DNA of 64,000 nucleotides from Parasponia andersonii (GCA_002914805.1 JXTB01000148.1:567770-631769); one strand, 5' to 3'. Shown: positions 1 through 13,811, counted from the first letter of the stretch. Notes: generated by a model from the letters alone, not told the origin. A program made the numbers and translations.

Positions 1-196
1 ATGTATTTTTTTTCTATACCTACACATAGGTATCATTTTCGTCAATGAAAATTTATTATGCATATTTTTTATTGTAAAAAGTAGAAGAGAGAAATAGCAT
101 TAATAATGCATGTCCTTTTATGCACAACATTATAGTCGTTAGATCACATTAGATGATGATCTAACAGCTAAAAAAAAACCTACTGAATTAGCAACC
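1..196. mobile_element. MITE remnant (right part)
   Basis: This stretch matches the MITE copies at 30161-30492: the same T-run followed by a short CATAGGTATCA-like segment, a GCAT-containing middle, a degenerate GATCA..TGATC palindrome, an A-run and the terminal CCTACTGAATT segment. It ends in front of an (AT)n run, like the other copies. The left end is at or beyond the window edge. It is non-coding and I see no transposase. The family has not been named with certainty. Confidence 0.55.
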
Positions 197-205
197 ATAT
201 ATATA

Positions 206-1382
206 TTTATCATTCTCTTTTAAAACAATGAAAGAAGAAAACCACTTTAGCTGTTTGAAAAGTAGGACTTCTAGTCCCTTGTAATAACGGTGCTAGATAA
301 ATGTTAAATGTTCCAAGAGTAATATTGTCATTTCCTAACTATTTTTCGGAATTGGGTTACGCATAATGTTTAATTTGATAAGAATAATACTAAAAATCTA
401 TCTCATACCTTATATTTTTAATACCATTTGATGTAGCATAATTTTTATCACCGTACAAGTGGTGAATTGAATTCAACCTCTTTCTGATAAATTTCAATTC
501 ATTAGTTGAATTGCAATAACTCATTTACTACGTCATATGATATTAAAAAGGTGATAAATTAGGCGGGATCTCTAGGACTATCATTTGACGTTCTTAAGAA
601 AATCCTTAGAAAATGAAGAAATACAGTATGATATAATAACATTTTCTTGATAATTCTTCTGCTTGTTAGTTTTTGATTATGGGGTTCTTGTACTTTAGGA
701 AGGTAGCCCGTGAAGAAGCCTGAGTTGTGGAGGTCTTTCAGAGGCAAATCATTAATTATCTCATATTGAAATTCAAATTTAAGAGTTTATGTAATTTAAT
801 TTAAGAAAGCTCTTTCAACTAGAGAATAGTAGAGGGAAAAAAGAAAGTATCCTAGATTTGATGAGTGTTTGAAACCCAGAATTAGTGATCCAGAGGTATG
901 AAAGTTACAGAGTTCTAAAGCTAGAAGAAAATGAAAATTAAAGAATTATTGAGCTTGTAAAAAACGAAAAACTATCAAGATATTTCGTAGAAATTGTAAC
1001 TGAAAGAATCACTGTAAAACTGGAGGAAGAAGGGGCATCTTTGTCTTTTCTAAAATTTTCATTAATAGAAATCCTCTTTTTGTAAATGAATCACTGCTTG
1101 TCCTATTTTTCATCATACTTATTAAAATAGGGCTAAAATTGATAGCACACTAATTTGTTGTATGATCAGAAGTCAAAATCAATTACTCCATTTTACTTTT
1201 AAGGGCATTTTTTTAGTGCCTCACTTTAATTTGAGGCACTAAATGCTTCATTGATTTTATAGCCTTTGGATCATCCGTAAAGTTAATCTAACAGATATTC
1301 ATTAGGAGCAGTTGGTGAGGGACATTTAGATAGCAAATTGAAGGAAAAATTGTAATTAGTTAGGTTACTTATACTTATTTTT
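206..1382. other. AT-rich spacer, nothing recognised
   Basis: No gene, RNA gene or transposon end is recognisable here. Short open frames are scattered and lack any family resemblance or codon structure. Confidence 0.5.
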
Positions 1383-1545
1383 GAATATTTTAATAAAATT
1401 TACTTTTTTTTTGCCTTTTTGTTAATTACTATTGAATATTTTAATAAAAATTTACTTTTTCTTTTTGACTTTTCTGCACTTGCTTTTAAATATTTTAACA
1501 AAAGTTTGTTTTTTTTTTTTTTGCCTTTTCTAGAATTTTTGTTTT
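1383..1545. repeat. Degenerate tandem repeat, about 3 units
   Basis: Three successive units of about 60 bp share AATATTTTAA(T/C)AAAA followed by TTTAC/TTTG, a long T-run and a TGCCTTTT-type or TGACTTTT-type segment. The units differ by point changes and T-run length, so the duplication is not recent. Confidence 0.5.
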
Positions 1546-1585
1546 TCTTTTGTCCTTGCCACCCCCAAATTGGCTCTATCTCAAA

Positions 1586-1695
1586 TTAAAAATATTCATA
1601 AACTCTTATCTAATCTGAATCCTGTGATTATAGAAATTAAAAAAAAAATATTCATAAACTCACATCTAATTTGAATCCTATGATTATAGAATTTT
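1586..1695. repeat. Two-copy tandem repeat, unit about 55 bp
   Basis: Two adjacent copies read AATATTCATAAACTC, then a TATCTAAT or CATCTAAT segment, then TGAATCCT(G/A)TGATTATAGAA. They are separated by an A-rich linker. Only a few bases differ between the copies. Confidence 0.65.
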
Positions 1696-2399
1696 TTAAA
1701 AGTTAAACATATATGTATATTTTTTACATTAGGTGAGCTTAGAAAATGAAAAAAACATTAATTTTAAAAATCAAAACAACCTAAAACTGAAAGCAAAGAT
1801 AGGAGACATACCTTTAGGAATACGATCAATCATGTCCATAAATTAGTTGAATAACAAAATAAAACTAGAAGAATAAAACTATGAAAAAACTCAAATTTGG
1901 TGACATTAACGACGAATCTTAAAACTGGCAAAATTTTTATTCTTTTTTAACTTGACAAATCAGTGGAAAATTTTAAAGTCTAATTCTTCAAACCAATAAA
2001 GGCAATACGTATTTGGGATATTCAAGTCAACTTTGATTTTCTATACTTTAGAATGTTTTCTTCTAAAATTTGTATGACTATTCAGAATCTTTGATTCTTG
2101 AAGTATAAAAGAAGTAGTGATAGAAAATAAGGGTTAAAGTATGTTTGCAACATAGAAGGGAAAAAAAGCGTGTGAGAGCAAATGTTTAAATTTTTTTAAT
2201 GGATGTGGAAGGAATTGAAATTTATTTTGCGTTCATACCAAATTTTCTAATTTGTTTTCTTTTTTTTTTTTCGAGTTTTAGTTTCTACTTTGTAAATAAG
2301 CTAAACAAATTTAATTAATAATTATTGAATTAATTAAAAATATAAATGAACGTCTAAATCATTTGTTAAAATTTTTTTTGAGTGATATTAAATTAATAT

Positions 2400-4720
2400 G
2401 AATTTTACTTAATTTTGCAAATTCATCCAGTTTTAATATAATTGAAGTATGAGACGAAATATAATAGTATTATACTAAGAGCATAGTAACTACTTTTTGA
2501 CAAAATATTTAATGATGGCTAAAGTAGTATGATTGCTCACTAAACAATGCAAATTTGTTCAATTTAACCTAAGTTGAGTTTGTAACATTATGTTATGATA
2601 TTAATATAACTAATATAATAATCTACTACATGACATTATGATTGGTGATATATAAGTTGATATTAATTTGAAATTAAATTTGTAAATTCATCAAAATTAA
2701 ATATGACTGGAACCATGATACATAATGTAACAGTATTATACTTAATATTATAATCACCTACTTTGTAACATCATGCTTAGTTATACTAGTTTAATGTGAA
2801 TATTTGGTATTTTTACATTATACTCATCTACTTAATGAGATTAAGATTAATGACAATATATTAATATGATTTTTTTATTTTTACAAAAGTCATCCAATTT
2901 ATTCCTAATTTTAACGTGTCACAGTATTTAATATTTGAACTAATTAATTACTTATCCAATTTCTTATTATAAATGAAGATATTAAATTAAATAAATGTCT
3001 CACTAATGTCACTAATTTTTGACATATTACACAATTTTTTCTCATGAATTATTTATATTAAATTAACATATATACACTACTTTATTCAGGACTAGACTTA
3101 TTGCTAATGAGAATAAGCTTAATTAATTAATTATTTCAATGTAAAGATGAAAATAATAGGGTAAATTATCATGAAATGATATTAATTTCTCAAAACGATG
3201 TTAAAAAATCTCGTTATAACTTAAATACTTGTTATTTGAATATTTGCTTAATTTTGCAAATTGATCCATAATTTTATCTAATTCGAGTATGAGACAAAAT
3301 TTACTTTGTTTTTCTGACTCCTATTATCACAAACTTTTTGACTTTATACTTAGTAATAGTTTAAATAATGTGAATTATCATTAATTAGTGTAAAATTATC
3401 TAATTTTAATCTAACATGATCATTGAGTAATATATAGTAGTGTAATGATAAGTACTATAGCATTATACATGCAATAGTATTATACTATTACATATAGATA
3501 TTTACTTAGTCACAATATACTCAAAGATAATAAATCTATGAAACGTATAGCTAATTAGCACACAATTAATCATTTTATATCTAATTTGATTGTATGGCAA
3601 TATGTATTAGTACTATTATAAATACTGATACTCGTATACTTTGACATGTTATGATAAGTGATTAATGATATTAGATTAATTTGAATTTTCACATAATTTT
3701 AAATATTTTCTCTATTTTTTAAATAATTTTACAGTGAGAAAAAATGCAACAGTGTTGTATTAAGCACTATGGTAATTTACTTTGTCATATTATACTCAAT
3801 GATATTAAATTAATAAAATTTCTCACTATTTAGTATAAAATCATTCATTTAGTATCAAAGTTAATCATAGGCCATTATGTAATTGTGTTATAATATATAA
3901 TCACTTACTTAGTGAGAGTATGTGATAATAATTAATTACTATAAATTTCTACTTAATTTAGTAAAATTCATCAACTTTTTATTGATTTAAGTATGAGACA
4001 GCTGGTAATAGTGTAATACTTAGTACTTTACTCAGTTATTTTAGCATATTATCATATAAGATATTAAATTACTTGAAATTCTTACTAATTAATGCAATAT
4101 ATATGATTAGTATTACATAAACTATTATAATTAATTATGGCTTATAATTAGACCATGAAACAATATACAATTAGTATTGTGCAAAGGACTATAATTAATT
4201 ACTTTGTCACACAATATTCAGAGAGACTAAATTAATTATATTTATCACTAATTAGTTGAACGACACTAAATCCAAATCTACTTTGATTACCGGACAATAT
4301 GTGATAGTACTATAATTTAAAAAAAAAATTACTAGTGATAAACTACGTATTATAATCACATACATTGTGATATAATTGTTATTAATCTATCACATTATAC
4401 TAAAATATATAAATGAATCAAATTTGTCACTAATAAATATAAATTTTCATTTAATTTAAACCTAATTTAACCATAGGATAATATGTAAATAGTGATATAC
4501 AAAGTACAATAGTCATGTAACTTATCGCATTATACTCAAATTTACTAAACTAATTATATTTTTTACTAATTAAAGTCATTTAATTTCACCATGATACAAC
4601 ACGAAATAGTATTACATTAGATATTATAACCACTTACCATGTGATATAATTATTATTCATACAAGATTAAATTGAAATTTCACTATATTTTTGCTAAATT
4701 CTTATATTTTGTATTTAATT
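2400..4720. repeat. Decayed satellite-like array
   Basis: The block is built from loosely repeated segments. A theme of the form 'CACTAATTAGTG..AAATTCAT..AATTT..GA(C/G)CATGA(G/C)ACAATATG' is followed by 'AATAGTATTATA', then 'ATAATCACTTACTTTGTCATATTATACTC', then 'GATATTAAATTAAT'. It recurs at spacings of roughly 120-180 bp (for example near 3455, 3605, 3753, 3885, 4005, 4165, 4305, 4485 and 4605). Each unit has many substitutions and indels, as expected of an old, no longer homogenised tandem array. No coding frame is seen. Confidence 0.5.
2812..3240. repeat. 430-bp direct repeat, copy 1
   Basis: This segment is repeated nearly intact at 4818-5247, with the same orientation and about 2 kb away. 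Both begin TTTACATTATACTCATC and run to the AAATCTCGTTATAAC / TTTGAA segment. The pair brackets most of the decayed array. Confidence 0.8.
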
Positions 4721-4817
4721 TTGAATATATAATGCACAAATTAAAAATAAGGAAGACCCATTCATCTTTCTAAATAAGGCCATTCAGATAAGAGGTAATT
4801 GATAGTCTATCTCATCA

Positions 4818-5247
4818 TTTTACATTATACTCATCTACTTAATGAGATTAAGATTAATGACAATACATTAATATGATTTTTCTTATTTTTACAAAATTCA
4901 TCTATTTTGTTCCTAATTTTAACATGTCATGGTATTTAATATTTGAACTAATTAATTACTCATCCAATTTCGTATTATACATGAAGATATTAAATTAAAT
5001 AAATGTCTAACTAATTTCACTAATTTTTGACATATTACACAATTTTCTTTCATGAATTATTTATATTAGATTAACATATATACATTGCTTTATTCAGGAC
5101 TAGACTTATTGCTAATGAGAATAAGCTGAATTAATTAACTATTTCAATGTAAAGATGGAAATAATACGGTAAATTATCATGAAACGATTAATTTCTCAAA
5201 ACGATGTTAAAAAATCTCGTTATAACTCAAATACGTGTTCTTTGAAT
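4818..5247. repeat. 430-bp direct repeat, copy 2
   Basis: This is the partner of 2812-3240. By eye the copies are over 90% identical, much closer than the units of the array between them. This points to a later segmental duplication. Confidence 0.8.
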
Positions 5248-5504
5248 CAAAATACTCTAATGCATAATACTTGACATTCAATCTAAAATACTTGTCATTT
5301 AATTGTTTTACCTAGTCTAAAATGGTCAAATCGTATAAATTGAACAATATTTTCGTTATAATTTTATAATTCAACCCTTAATATTTTCAATTTAATATTT
5401 TTTTATGTTACTGATTTTATACCATTGTCTCTAAAAAATATCTTTCACTTTTTCTTATAATTTTTGGTGGCTAATTACCGGCACTTTTTTTTTAATCATG
5501 ACTT

Positions 5505-5509
5505 GTTAC
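5505..5509. repeat. Target-site duplication GTTAC (left)
   Basis: GTTAC directly precedes the left LTR and recurs at 13812-13816 directly after the right LTR. This fixes both borders of the Ty3/gypsy insertion. Confidence 0.85.
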
Positions 5510-7107
5510 TATAAAAATCTGGATTTTGGGAGGGTAATTTGGACATTTATCAATTTTCTGGATATAATATTGGGGAGATTAATTTGCAAAAGTTTTGTGC
5601 AGAAGGACTAAATTACAATTTTCGGGGGACAGAATTGATAAAGATTTGGAATTTTGGGGACTTATGTAAATCTTGCATAGCCCCATATATTTTTTCCTCT
5701 CACGTGGGTATCATTTTCCTCTCTCTCTCTCTCTCTCTCTTCTCTCTATCTTCCTGACTTTCTCTCTCTCTCTCTCTCGGATCCTCTCCGCCCGTCGACG
5801 TCAGACCGCCGCAAGAGCCGCCGCCGCCGTCGTCTGCCCGTGCAACCGACTGGCGAAGCCTCCCCGTGCGACGCCAAAGCCGCGCCGCCCATCCCCGGTC
5901 GCTGCCGTCGCCTACAATGCCGGAAAAGCTCCAAAAGGCCAATCCAGATTTTTGGCCACCGGCGACGATTTCGACCTCCGTTCGTCCTCTAACCAGTTTC
6001 ATTGGATTCGTCTCGTCGCAAGGATCATCAAGGTATATATATCTAAACTCTATTTTACCCGGATTGAAAGTTGTCATTTTTGGGTATTTCGAGTTTATAG
6101 TTGTTGTTTGTGATCCGTCCATTGGATTGCATTTTTTACCTCATTTTTGGAATGTACTCGGAAAATGGAGAAGTTTTATATATATATTGCCTATGTTTGG
6201 TGACCGGCACAGAAATCAAGATTGAACGGTCAAGATTTGTCTCGATTTTTGTGCCACCGGCGCGATGTAGGCACGGACCTGAATTGGACAAGTTGTATGT
6301 CTAACCTAACTATTTTGGGTGCTCGAAATTCAGTGAAGAGTTCCGTTTGTAGAATTGAAGCTTCGGTGAGAAGTTGGTTTTTTGCAAGAGGACGATGAGA
6401 GCTTGGAATTAGTTCCCGACCCTCCAGACGATCGTCAACGACACCTTAAGGATTCAATAGCGTGGTATTGCTATTCGAGCAAGGTAAGGACTCAATTATG
6501 CATGTTTTATATCATTTTCGAATAAAACTTATTTTCTGTAACATATGAGAACAAATGTGATTTTTAGTTTTCTTGAACATCTATAATGGGAATTGATTAT
6601 ATGATGTATACATATTGTATTGCTATGAGAATTTTCTGAGTGCAGGTTATTTTGGGTATATTAAAAATAGGGCCGTTATGCTGTCCGTTTTCCTATAAAA
6701 CCTAGTATGCTGATTTTATCGAAAAACCCGAGCATAATTATTTTCACACTTCAGTTCTATATTGCACGTATTATAGGATCATACATGAGCACCATGTTAG
6801 CATCGTGGGTTTACAGTATGGTGTTACGTGCCCCATCGTTAGTGTAGAGTTTGTAAACTTGAGCGGGATTTTGTTATTTCTGATTACCTCCCCATTTGGC
6901 AGGCGTAGGCAATTCGGTTACCCCTACAGGTTTGGTAAGCGACACATGGGTGTTCCCTCTAGGTATGGGCTTAGGTGTCAGGCAGGCTGTTAGGCATACT
7001 TAGTGCCATCATCTTGGGTTTCCACAGATGAGAGGATGTGAGCTCATGTGTATGAGTTGATTTGTGTCATGTGTATATGAATTGAATGGTTTTGATTACA
7101 CTACTTT

Positions 7108-7151
<44 letters not shown>

Positions 7152-7719
7152 ATTTCTAGTTTAGATTATATATATATGTATGTTTTGGACTAAACTAACC
7201 ATGCAGGAATTCTCCATCACTAAAATATTTTCAACCGAGATAATTGCTTTTCCTACTGGGCATTTATGCTCACCCCTTTCCTCAGGTGGTGTCCAGTGCG
7301 ACTTGGGAGATCAAGAAGAGTAAGAGGTCATCTCGACTGTAGATTGTTTTCTTGGTAACGCTCGGAGTGAAGTTGTGGTGTTTGGATTATTTAGGTTTTG
7401 TATTAGCATTGAACCAAGATTACTACATTCTATCTTTATCTGTGAACTTATGTATGCCATTCTGGTGTTTGATTTTTGACATGGATGATGATGATGTTTG
7501 GATTTATATTTGATTTCGCGTTTTTAAATAATTATTCGATCTATGTTTAATGGTGTATACGAACTGTGGGAGTGGTTCATAGGATGAAATTCTAATTATT
7601 TTATTTAAATGGACCGTTTTATAAAACTAGGACTTTTGACACTTTTCAAATAAATCAATGAATTTCCCATCTTTGTGAAATTCCCCTTCTACCACTGGCC
7701 CGGGTTTTGGGTCGTGATA
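5510..7719 (+). repeat. Left LTR of the Ty3/gypsy fossil
   Basis: This pairs with 12543-13811. It is about 2.2 kb, with (CT)n runs near 5720-5780, a GC-rich stretch near 5785-5950 and a (TA)n run near 7112-7150. It ends GTCGTGATA, where the right LTR ends GTCGTGACA, just before the primer-binding site. Open frames in this LTR on both strands are chance products of simple sequence and GC-rich sequence. Confidence 0.88.
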
Positions 7720-10700
7720 GAAATTTTTGGTATCAGAGCTTTGAGTTTAATAGCTCGAATGTATCACCATTAAATTAGATTGAAGTTGATTTTATGACAA
7801 GTATTCATCATTATCGCATTAAGAGTTTGGCATATTGTTTCAGACTTTTAAGGATGCCTCCAAGAAGAGTTCCAAGGCACCAGCCGGGTGCCGAACCTCC
7901 TCGTCCGGATTTTACTCATCTGATCGAGGTAATGCAGCAAACATTCGTACAGATGAGTAATCCAGACTATCAGCCTCCTGCTCTGAGGGAAAATCAGTTG
8001 GATCAGGTTGATCATCTCTAACAGTTCATGCGTCTCTAGCCAGGGCAGTTTGATGGTAGACCAGAAGCTCTCACAACAATTGCTTGGTTGCGTGAGATGG
8101 AGAGGCAATTTCGGACTCTTGGTACTCTAGTTGAGTTGTGGGCTATGTTTACTGTTACCCATTTGACGGGGAGTGCCATTCATTGGTGGAAGACAGTGGA
8201 ATGGATGCAAGATGTAGTGGGCTTGACTTGGGAAGACTTTGAACGGATTTTCAAGGCTCAGTATGCCAATGAGGATCAACAGGATGAAGTTGTGAACCGG
8301 TTTGAGACGTTGATTCAAGGTAACACAACAGTGAGTGAGTACCTAATAGCATTCACTGAGTTAGCAAATATTGCTCTTGGAACGAGTACGAGTGAGAAGT
8401 ACCGAGTTGCCAAGTTCAGAAGTCGTCTAAATTGGAACATTTTCAATAGAATTGGTATTTAGACCTTCTGTACTCTTCCTGAGATTGAAGTGGCTGCCCA
8501 GCGGGCAGAGGCCATTGAAGAAGGATTTGATTCCAAGAGGAACCAACAGAAAGGTAATGATAGAAAAGTCACCAGAAGGAACCAGGGGCAGTGGTCAGCC
8601 CAGGGTATTCTGAACAGTGTGAGCTCAAACAGCAGTGGTTCTTCAGGGGGTGGCAGAGGTAGTCTGTATAGAGGATGCTTTGTTTGTGGCCAGCAGGGTC
8701 ATCAGAAGAAGGAGTGTCCCAACCGTCTGCAAAAATCTCCTCTTTCTCACGGAGGACCGCAGAGGAGCCAGTCTGATTCTGTTTCTTATCAAAACACTCG
8801 AGCAAAGCCGCAACATTCATAGGATGCTTCGCAGACTTTTACTTCCCCTCAGCCTTATCAGCATCAGTACCACCCTCAGGGTTTTACTCAGAACTTTCAG
8901 ACTCCTCAGGCCTCAGGGAGTCAGAGTGGGCATGGTTTTGGCAGTAGTGGTCCAGGATCCAGTAGTAGCCGTCCTAGTCAGGGGAGAGGCAACAAGGGGA
9001 AAGGAAAGGTGACTGGCAAAGCCTATGCTTTTACTGGGGCAGACGACACTCAGGATTGCACCGGCCGAGGTGTTATTGACGGTATGATCCTTCTTTCACA
9101 CTCTTGGGCACATATTTTGTTTGATACTGGTGTATCTCATTCATTCATATCCTTATTGTTTGCTCAACTATTGGGGTTGGAATTTTCTAATTTGGATTAT
9201 GTATTGACGTTGGGTACACCTTTGGGAGGAGTAGCTGATGTGTTTAGTGTGTGTCAGTCTTGTCAGGTTGTGGTTGGTGATAGGAAGCTTCTTGCTGATT
9301 TGATTATGTTGCCGATGGGATAGCATGACGTGATACTCAGTATAGATTGGTTGTCAAAGTATCGAGCCGTTGTAGACTGTCATAAGAAGTGGGTGACTCT
9401 TTTTCCTGATGATGGGTAACCTATTATCTATCAGGCTGGGATGAGTCCATTGAAGCCTAGTCCTGTTCTAAAAGCGTGTATGGGTGGAAGGAAGAAACTC
9501 GAGTGTTATGGGAACTTATTTGCCATGGATAGCGAGGTCAGGACAGACGATCAAGACCCATAGATTTCGGTGGTGTGTGAGTATTCGGAGGTGTTTTCTA
9601 AAGACTTACCGCGGTTACCACCAGATAGGGAGATCGAGTTCTGTATTGAACTAGTTCCTAGAGCTCAGCCAATTTCTATTCCAGCCTATCGCATGGCGCC
9701 TGTTGAGATGAAAGAATTGAGAGAACAGTTGGATGATCTGCTTTTCAAAGGCTTCATTCACAATAGCACTTCTCCTTGGGGTGCTCCTATTTTATTTGCA
9801 AAGAAAGCTGATGGTTCGTTGAGACTTTGTATGGATTACCGGAAGTTGAATCAGTTGACAGTGAAGAACAAGTATCCTTTGCTAAGGATAGATGAGTTGT
9901 TTGATTAACTGGGTGGTTCAAGGTTCTTCTCTAAGATCGATTTTAGATCCGGTTATCTATAATTGAAGATAAGAGAGGATGATATACCTAAGACAGCATT
10001 CAGAACTCGATATGGTCATTTTGAGTTTCTGGTGATGCCATTTGGTTTGACGAATGCTCCCGCAGCATTTATGGATCTCATGAATCGGATTTACAGGCCG
10101 TTTTTGGACCGTTTTGTGATTGTGTTCATCGATAACATCTTGGTGTATTCCAAGACTCGAGAAGAGCATGCCGAATATCTGAGGATAGTACTCAAGACCT
10201 TGAGAGATCATTAGTTGTATGCCAAGAAATCGAAGTGTGACTTTTGGATGTCAGAAGTGAAGTTCTTGGGACATGTGATTTCTCACGGAGGTATTTCAGT
10301 GGATCCCACTAAGTTCGAAGCTGTCTTTGAGTGGGAAATACTGAGAAATATGATGGAAGTAAGGAGTTTCCATGGTTTGGTAGGCTACTACCGTCGTTTT
10401 GTGCAAGATTTCTCGAGAATTACTTTGCCTTTGACGAAGTTGACCAGGAAGGATGTCAAGTTTGTTTGAGATCACGAAAGTGAAGAAGCTTTTGTCAAGT
10501 TGAAGCAGAGTTTAATCATTGTACCTGTTCTTACTGTTCCTGATAGTAGCAAACCTTATGTGGTGTATGTCGATGCTTCAAAAACGGGTTTGAGATGTGT
10601 CTTGATATAGAATGGTTAGGTTATGGCTTATATTTCTCGTCAGTTGAAGCCAATTGAGAAGAACTATCCCACCCATGATCTGGAGCTTGCAGCAATGATC

Positions 10701-12542
10701 TTTGCCTTGAAAATTTGGTAATGTTACTTGTATGGTGTGAAATTCGACATATTCTCCGATTATAAGAGTTTGAAGTATCTTTTTACCCAAAAGGATCTGA
10801 ACTTGAGACAGTGAAGATGGGTTGAGTATATGGAGGATTATGACTTCAACCTATAGTATCATCTGGGTAAGGCTAATATTGTAGCTGATGCACTGAATAG
10901 GAAGCCACATGGTGTACTAGCTGCATCGGTGTTTGAAGATTGGAGAAACTCAGTTGCGATTGGTGACTACAACTTGCAGTACTTCGAGAATGAAGGGGTT
11001 GCTTGCCTGAGTAATATTGTGATTTTACCATCACTTCTCCAGACTGTCCAACGGAGTCAGTGGCAAGATAGAGAGCTGAGGACAATTTGGAACCGACTTC
11101 AGAATGGTGAACAGTTAGATGGTTGGAGCACTAACAGAGAAGGGTTTTTTCTTTTTAGTGGGAAGTTGGTTATAGCTAATGACCCTAATCTTCGAGAAAC
11201 CATTTTAACTAAAGCTCACAAATCAAGGTTCGCAGTACATCCTAGTAGTACCAAGATAGACCGGGACTTGAAGCGGCAGTATTGGTGGAAAAGTATAAAA
11301 AAGAATGTAACTACTTTTGTCGCTGAATGTTTGACTTGTCAGCAAGTCAAGGCTGAACACCAGAGGCCAGCTAGATTACTTTAGCAGTTGCCAATTCTGG
11401 AATGGAAATTGGACAAGATCACGATGGACTTCGTGACCCGTTGCCAAAGACCTTGAGGAAGAATGACGCAGTTTAGGTGGTAGTCGATTGGTTGACGAAG
11501 AGTGCTCACTTTATACTGATTCGGATGGACTACTCACTTACTAAGCTCAGTGGACTGTATATGGAGAACATCATACGCTTGCATGGTGTGCCTTCAAGCA
11601 TAGTCTCCGACAGAGATCCAAGGTTCACTTCTAAGTTTTGGAAAGCCTTGTAGAAAGCATTGGGTACGCAGTTGGATATCAGTACGGCTCACCATCCTGA
11701 GTCAAATGGTCAGTCTGAAAGGACCATTTAGATTCTTGAGGATATGCTACATTGTTGCATATTGGACTTTGGTGGGAACTGGGATGATCATCTTCCTTTG
11801 GTGGAATTTGCTTACAATAATAGTTACCAGACAAGTATGGGGGTAGCTCCATATGAAGTGTTATATGGGAGACCATGTAGATTGCCTTTGTGTTGGGCAG
11901 AGCCCAAAGAACGTGTTACTCTTAGACCTGAACTGATTGAAGAGACTACTGAGCAGATCAAGGATATCCAAGAGAGACTCAAGGAGATTCAGAGTCGTCA
12001 GAAGAGTTATGCTTACTCGAAGAGGCATGAGTTAGAGTTCGATACTGGTGATTTCGTATTCTTGAAAGTGACTCCAAGGCGAGGTATCACAAGATTTGGG
12101 GTTAAGGGTAAGCTTGCTCCAAGGTATATTGGCTCTCTTGAGGTCACTGAGAGAATTAGACCAGTGGCGTATCGCTTGAATCTGTCTGCACAGTTGGGTC
12201 ATGTGCATAATGTGTTTCACGTGTCGATGTTGAAGAAGTACACGCCAGACCTATCTTATGTTGTTCAGTACGTGCAAGTACCGATCCAAGAAGATGCGTC
12301 CTATGAAGAGCAGCCTGTTCGTTTATTAGCTAGAGAGTTGAAGGTGCTTCGCAACAGAGAGATTCCACTTGTCAAGGTGCTTTGGGAACATCACAAAGAA
12401 GACGAGGCTACTTGGGAACTCGAGATGGAGATGTATGAGAAGTACCATCATTTGTTTGACCTTCAGTCAGAAGTTGTATTGTGATGTAAACCTTGACTTG
12501 TACTTTGAATTTCGGGACAAAATTCTTTTAAGGAGGGGAGAA

Positions 12543-12754
12543 TGTAAAAACCCAGATTTTGGGAGGGTAATTTGTACATTTTACTAATTTTTCGGATATA
12601 ATATTGGGGGGATTAATTTGTAATAATTTTGTACAGAAAGACTAAATTGTAATTTTTGGAAGACAGAATTGATAGAGATTTGGAATTTTAGGGACTTATG
12701 TGTAATTTTTGAAAAATTGCACAGCCCCATATATTCACACTCACGTGGGTATCA

Positions 12755-12796
<42 letters not shown>

Positions 12797-13243
12797 GTTC
12801 TGTCTCTCTCTCTCTCGGATCCTCTCTGCCCATCAAAGTCAGTCTGCCGCAGGTTCCGTATCGCACGTGTCATAGGATCATACACGAGCACCGTGTTAGC
12901 ATCGTGGGTTTATAGTGTGGCGCTGCATGCCTCACCGTCGTTGTAGAGTCTGTAAACTCGTGCGGGGTTTTGTTACTTCTGATTACCTCCCCATTTGGCA
13001 GGCGTAGGCAATTCGGTTGCCCCTCCAGGTTTGGTAGGCGACACATGGGTATCCCCTCTGGGTATGGGCTTAGGTGTCAGACAAGCTGTTAGGCATACAT
13101 TCTGCCATCATCCTGGGTTTCCACAGATGAGAGGATGTGAGTTCATGAGTATGGGTTGATTTGTGTCATGTGCATATGAATTGAATGGTTTTGATTACAC
13201 TGCTTTATATATATATATATATATATATGGATTTCTAGTTTGG

Positions 13244-13274
<31 letters not shown>

Positions 13275-13811
13275 TTTGGACTAAGCTAACCATGCAGGAA
13301 TTCTCCATCACTAAAATATTTTTAACCGAGATAATTGCTTTTCCTACTGGGCATTTTATGCTCACCCATTTCCTCAGGTGGTGTCCAGTGTGACTTGGGA
13401 GATCAAGAAGAGTAAGAGGTCATCTAGACTGTAGATCGTTTTCTTGGTAATGCTCGGAGTGAAGTCGTGGTGTTTGGATTGTTTGGGTTTTGTATTAGCA
13501 TTGAACCAAGATTACTATATTCTATCTTTGTCTGTGAACTTATGTATGCTATTCTGGTGTTTGATTTTTGACATGGATGATGATGATGCTTGGATTTATA
13601 TTTGATTTTGTATTTTTAAATAATTATTCGATCTATGTTTAATAGTGTATACGAATTGTGGGAGTGGTTCACGTGATGAAATTCCAATTATTTTATTTAA
13701 ATGTACCGTTTTATAAAAGTAGGACTTTTGACACTTTTCAAATAAATCAATGAACTTCCTTTCTTTATGAAATTTCTCTTCTGCCACTTGTCCGGATTTT
13801 GGGTCGTGACA
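12543..13811 (+). repeat. Right LTR of the Ty3/gypsy fossil
   Basis: It begins TGTAAAAACCCAGATTTTGG right after the purine tract and ends GTCGTGACA before the GTTAC duplication. At about 1.27 kb it is much shorter than the left LTR, though both termini align well. It carries (CT)n and (AT)n runs at the matching places. Confidence 0.88.

Larger units (their letters stand above)
5510..13811 (+). mobile_element. Ty3/gypsy chromovirus fossil (Tekay/Del-like), broken
   Basis: This is a whole-length but decayed LTR retrotransposon bounded by a 5-bp GTTAC duplication. Parts in order are: left LTR, a primer-binding site TGGTATCAGAGC at 7728-7739 (initiator-Met tRNA type), gag with a CCHC zinc knuckle near 8676-8720, an aspartic protease near 9112-9200, reverse transcriptase about 9650-10300, RNase H about 10480-10870, integrase about 11200-11900, and a chromodomain-like tail about 12300-12470. 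A polypurine tract at 12528-12542 and the right LTR follow. The gag-to-chromodomain order and the region before the right LTR are typical of chromoviruses with long LTRs. The coding region is interrupted many times (roughly ten or more), so this copy is a fossil. By eye the LTRs differ by about 5-10%, suggesting insertion a few million years ago. Confidence 0.92.

Noticed and set aside
5673-6304. Overlapping open frames on both strands, up to 146 codons
   Set aside because: They lie inside the left LTR of the Ty3/gypsy fossil and arise from (CT)n and GC-rich sequence. No domain is recognisable.
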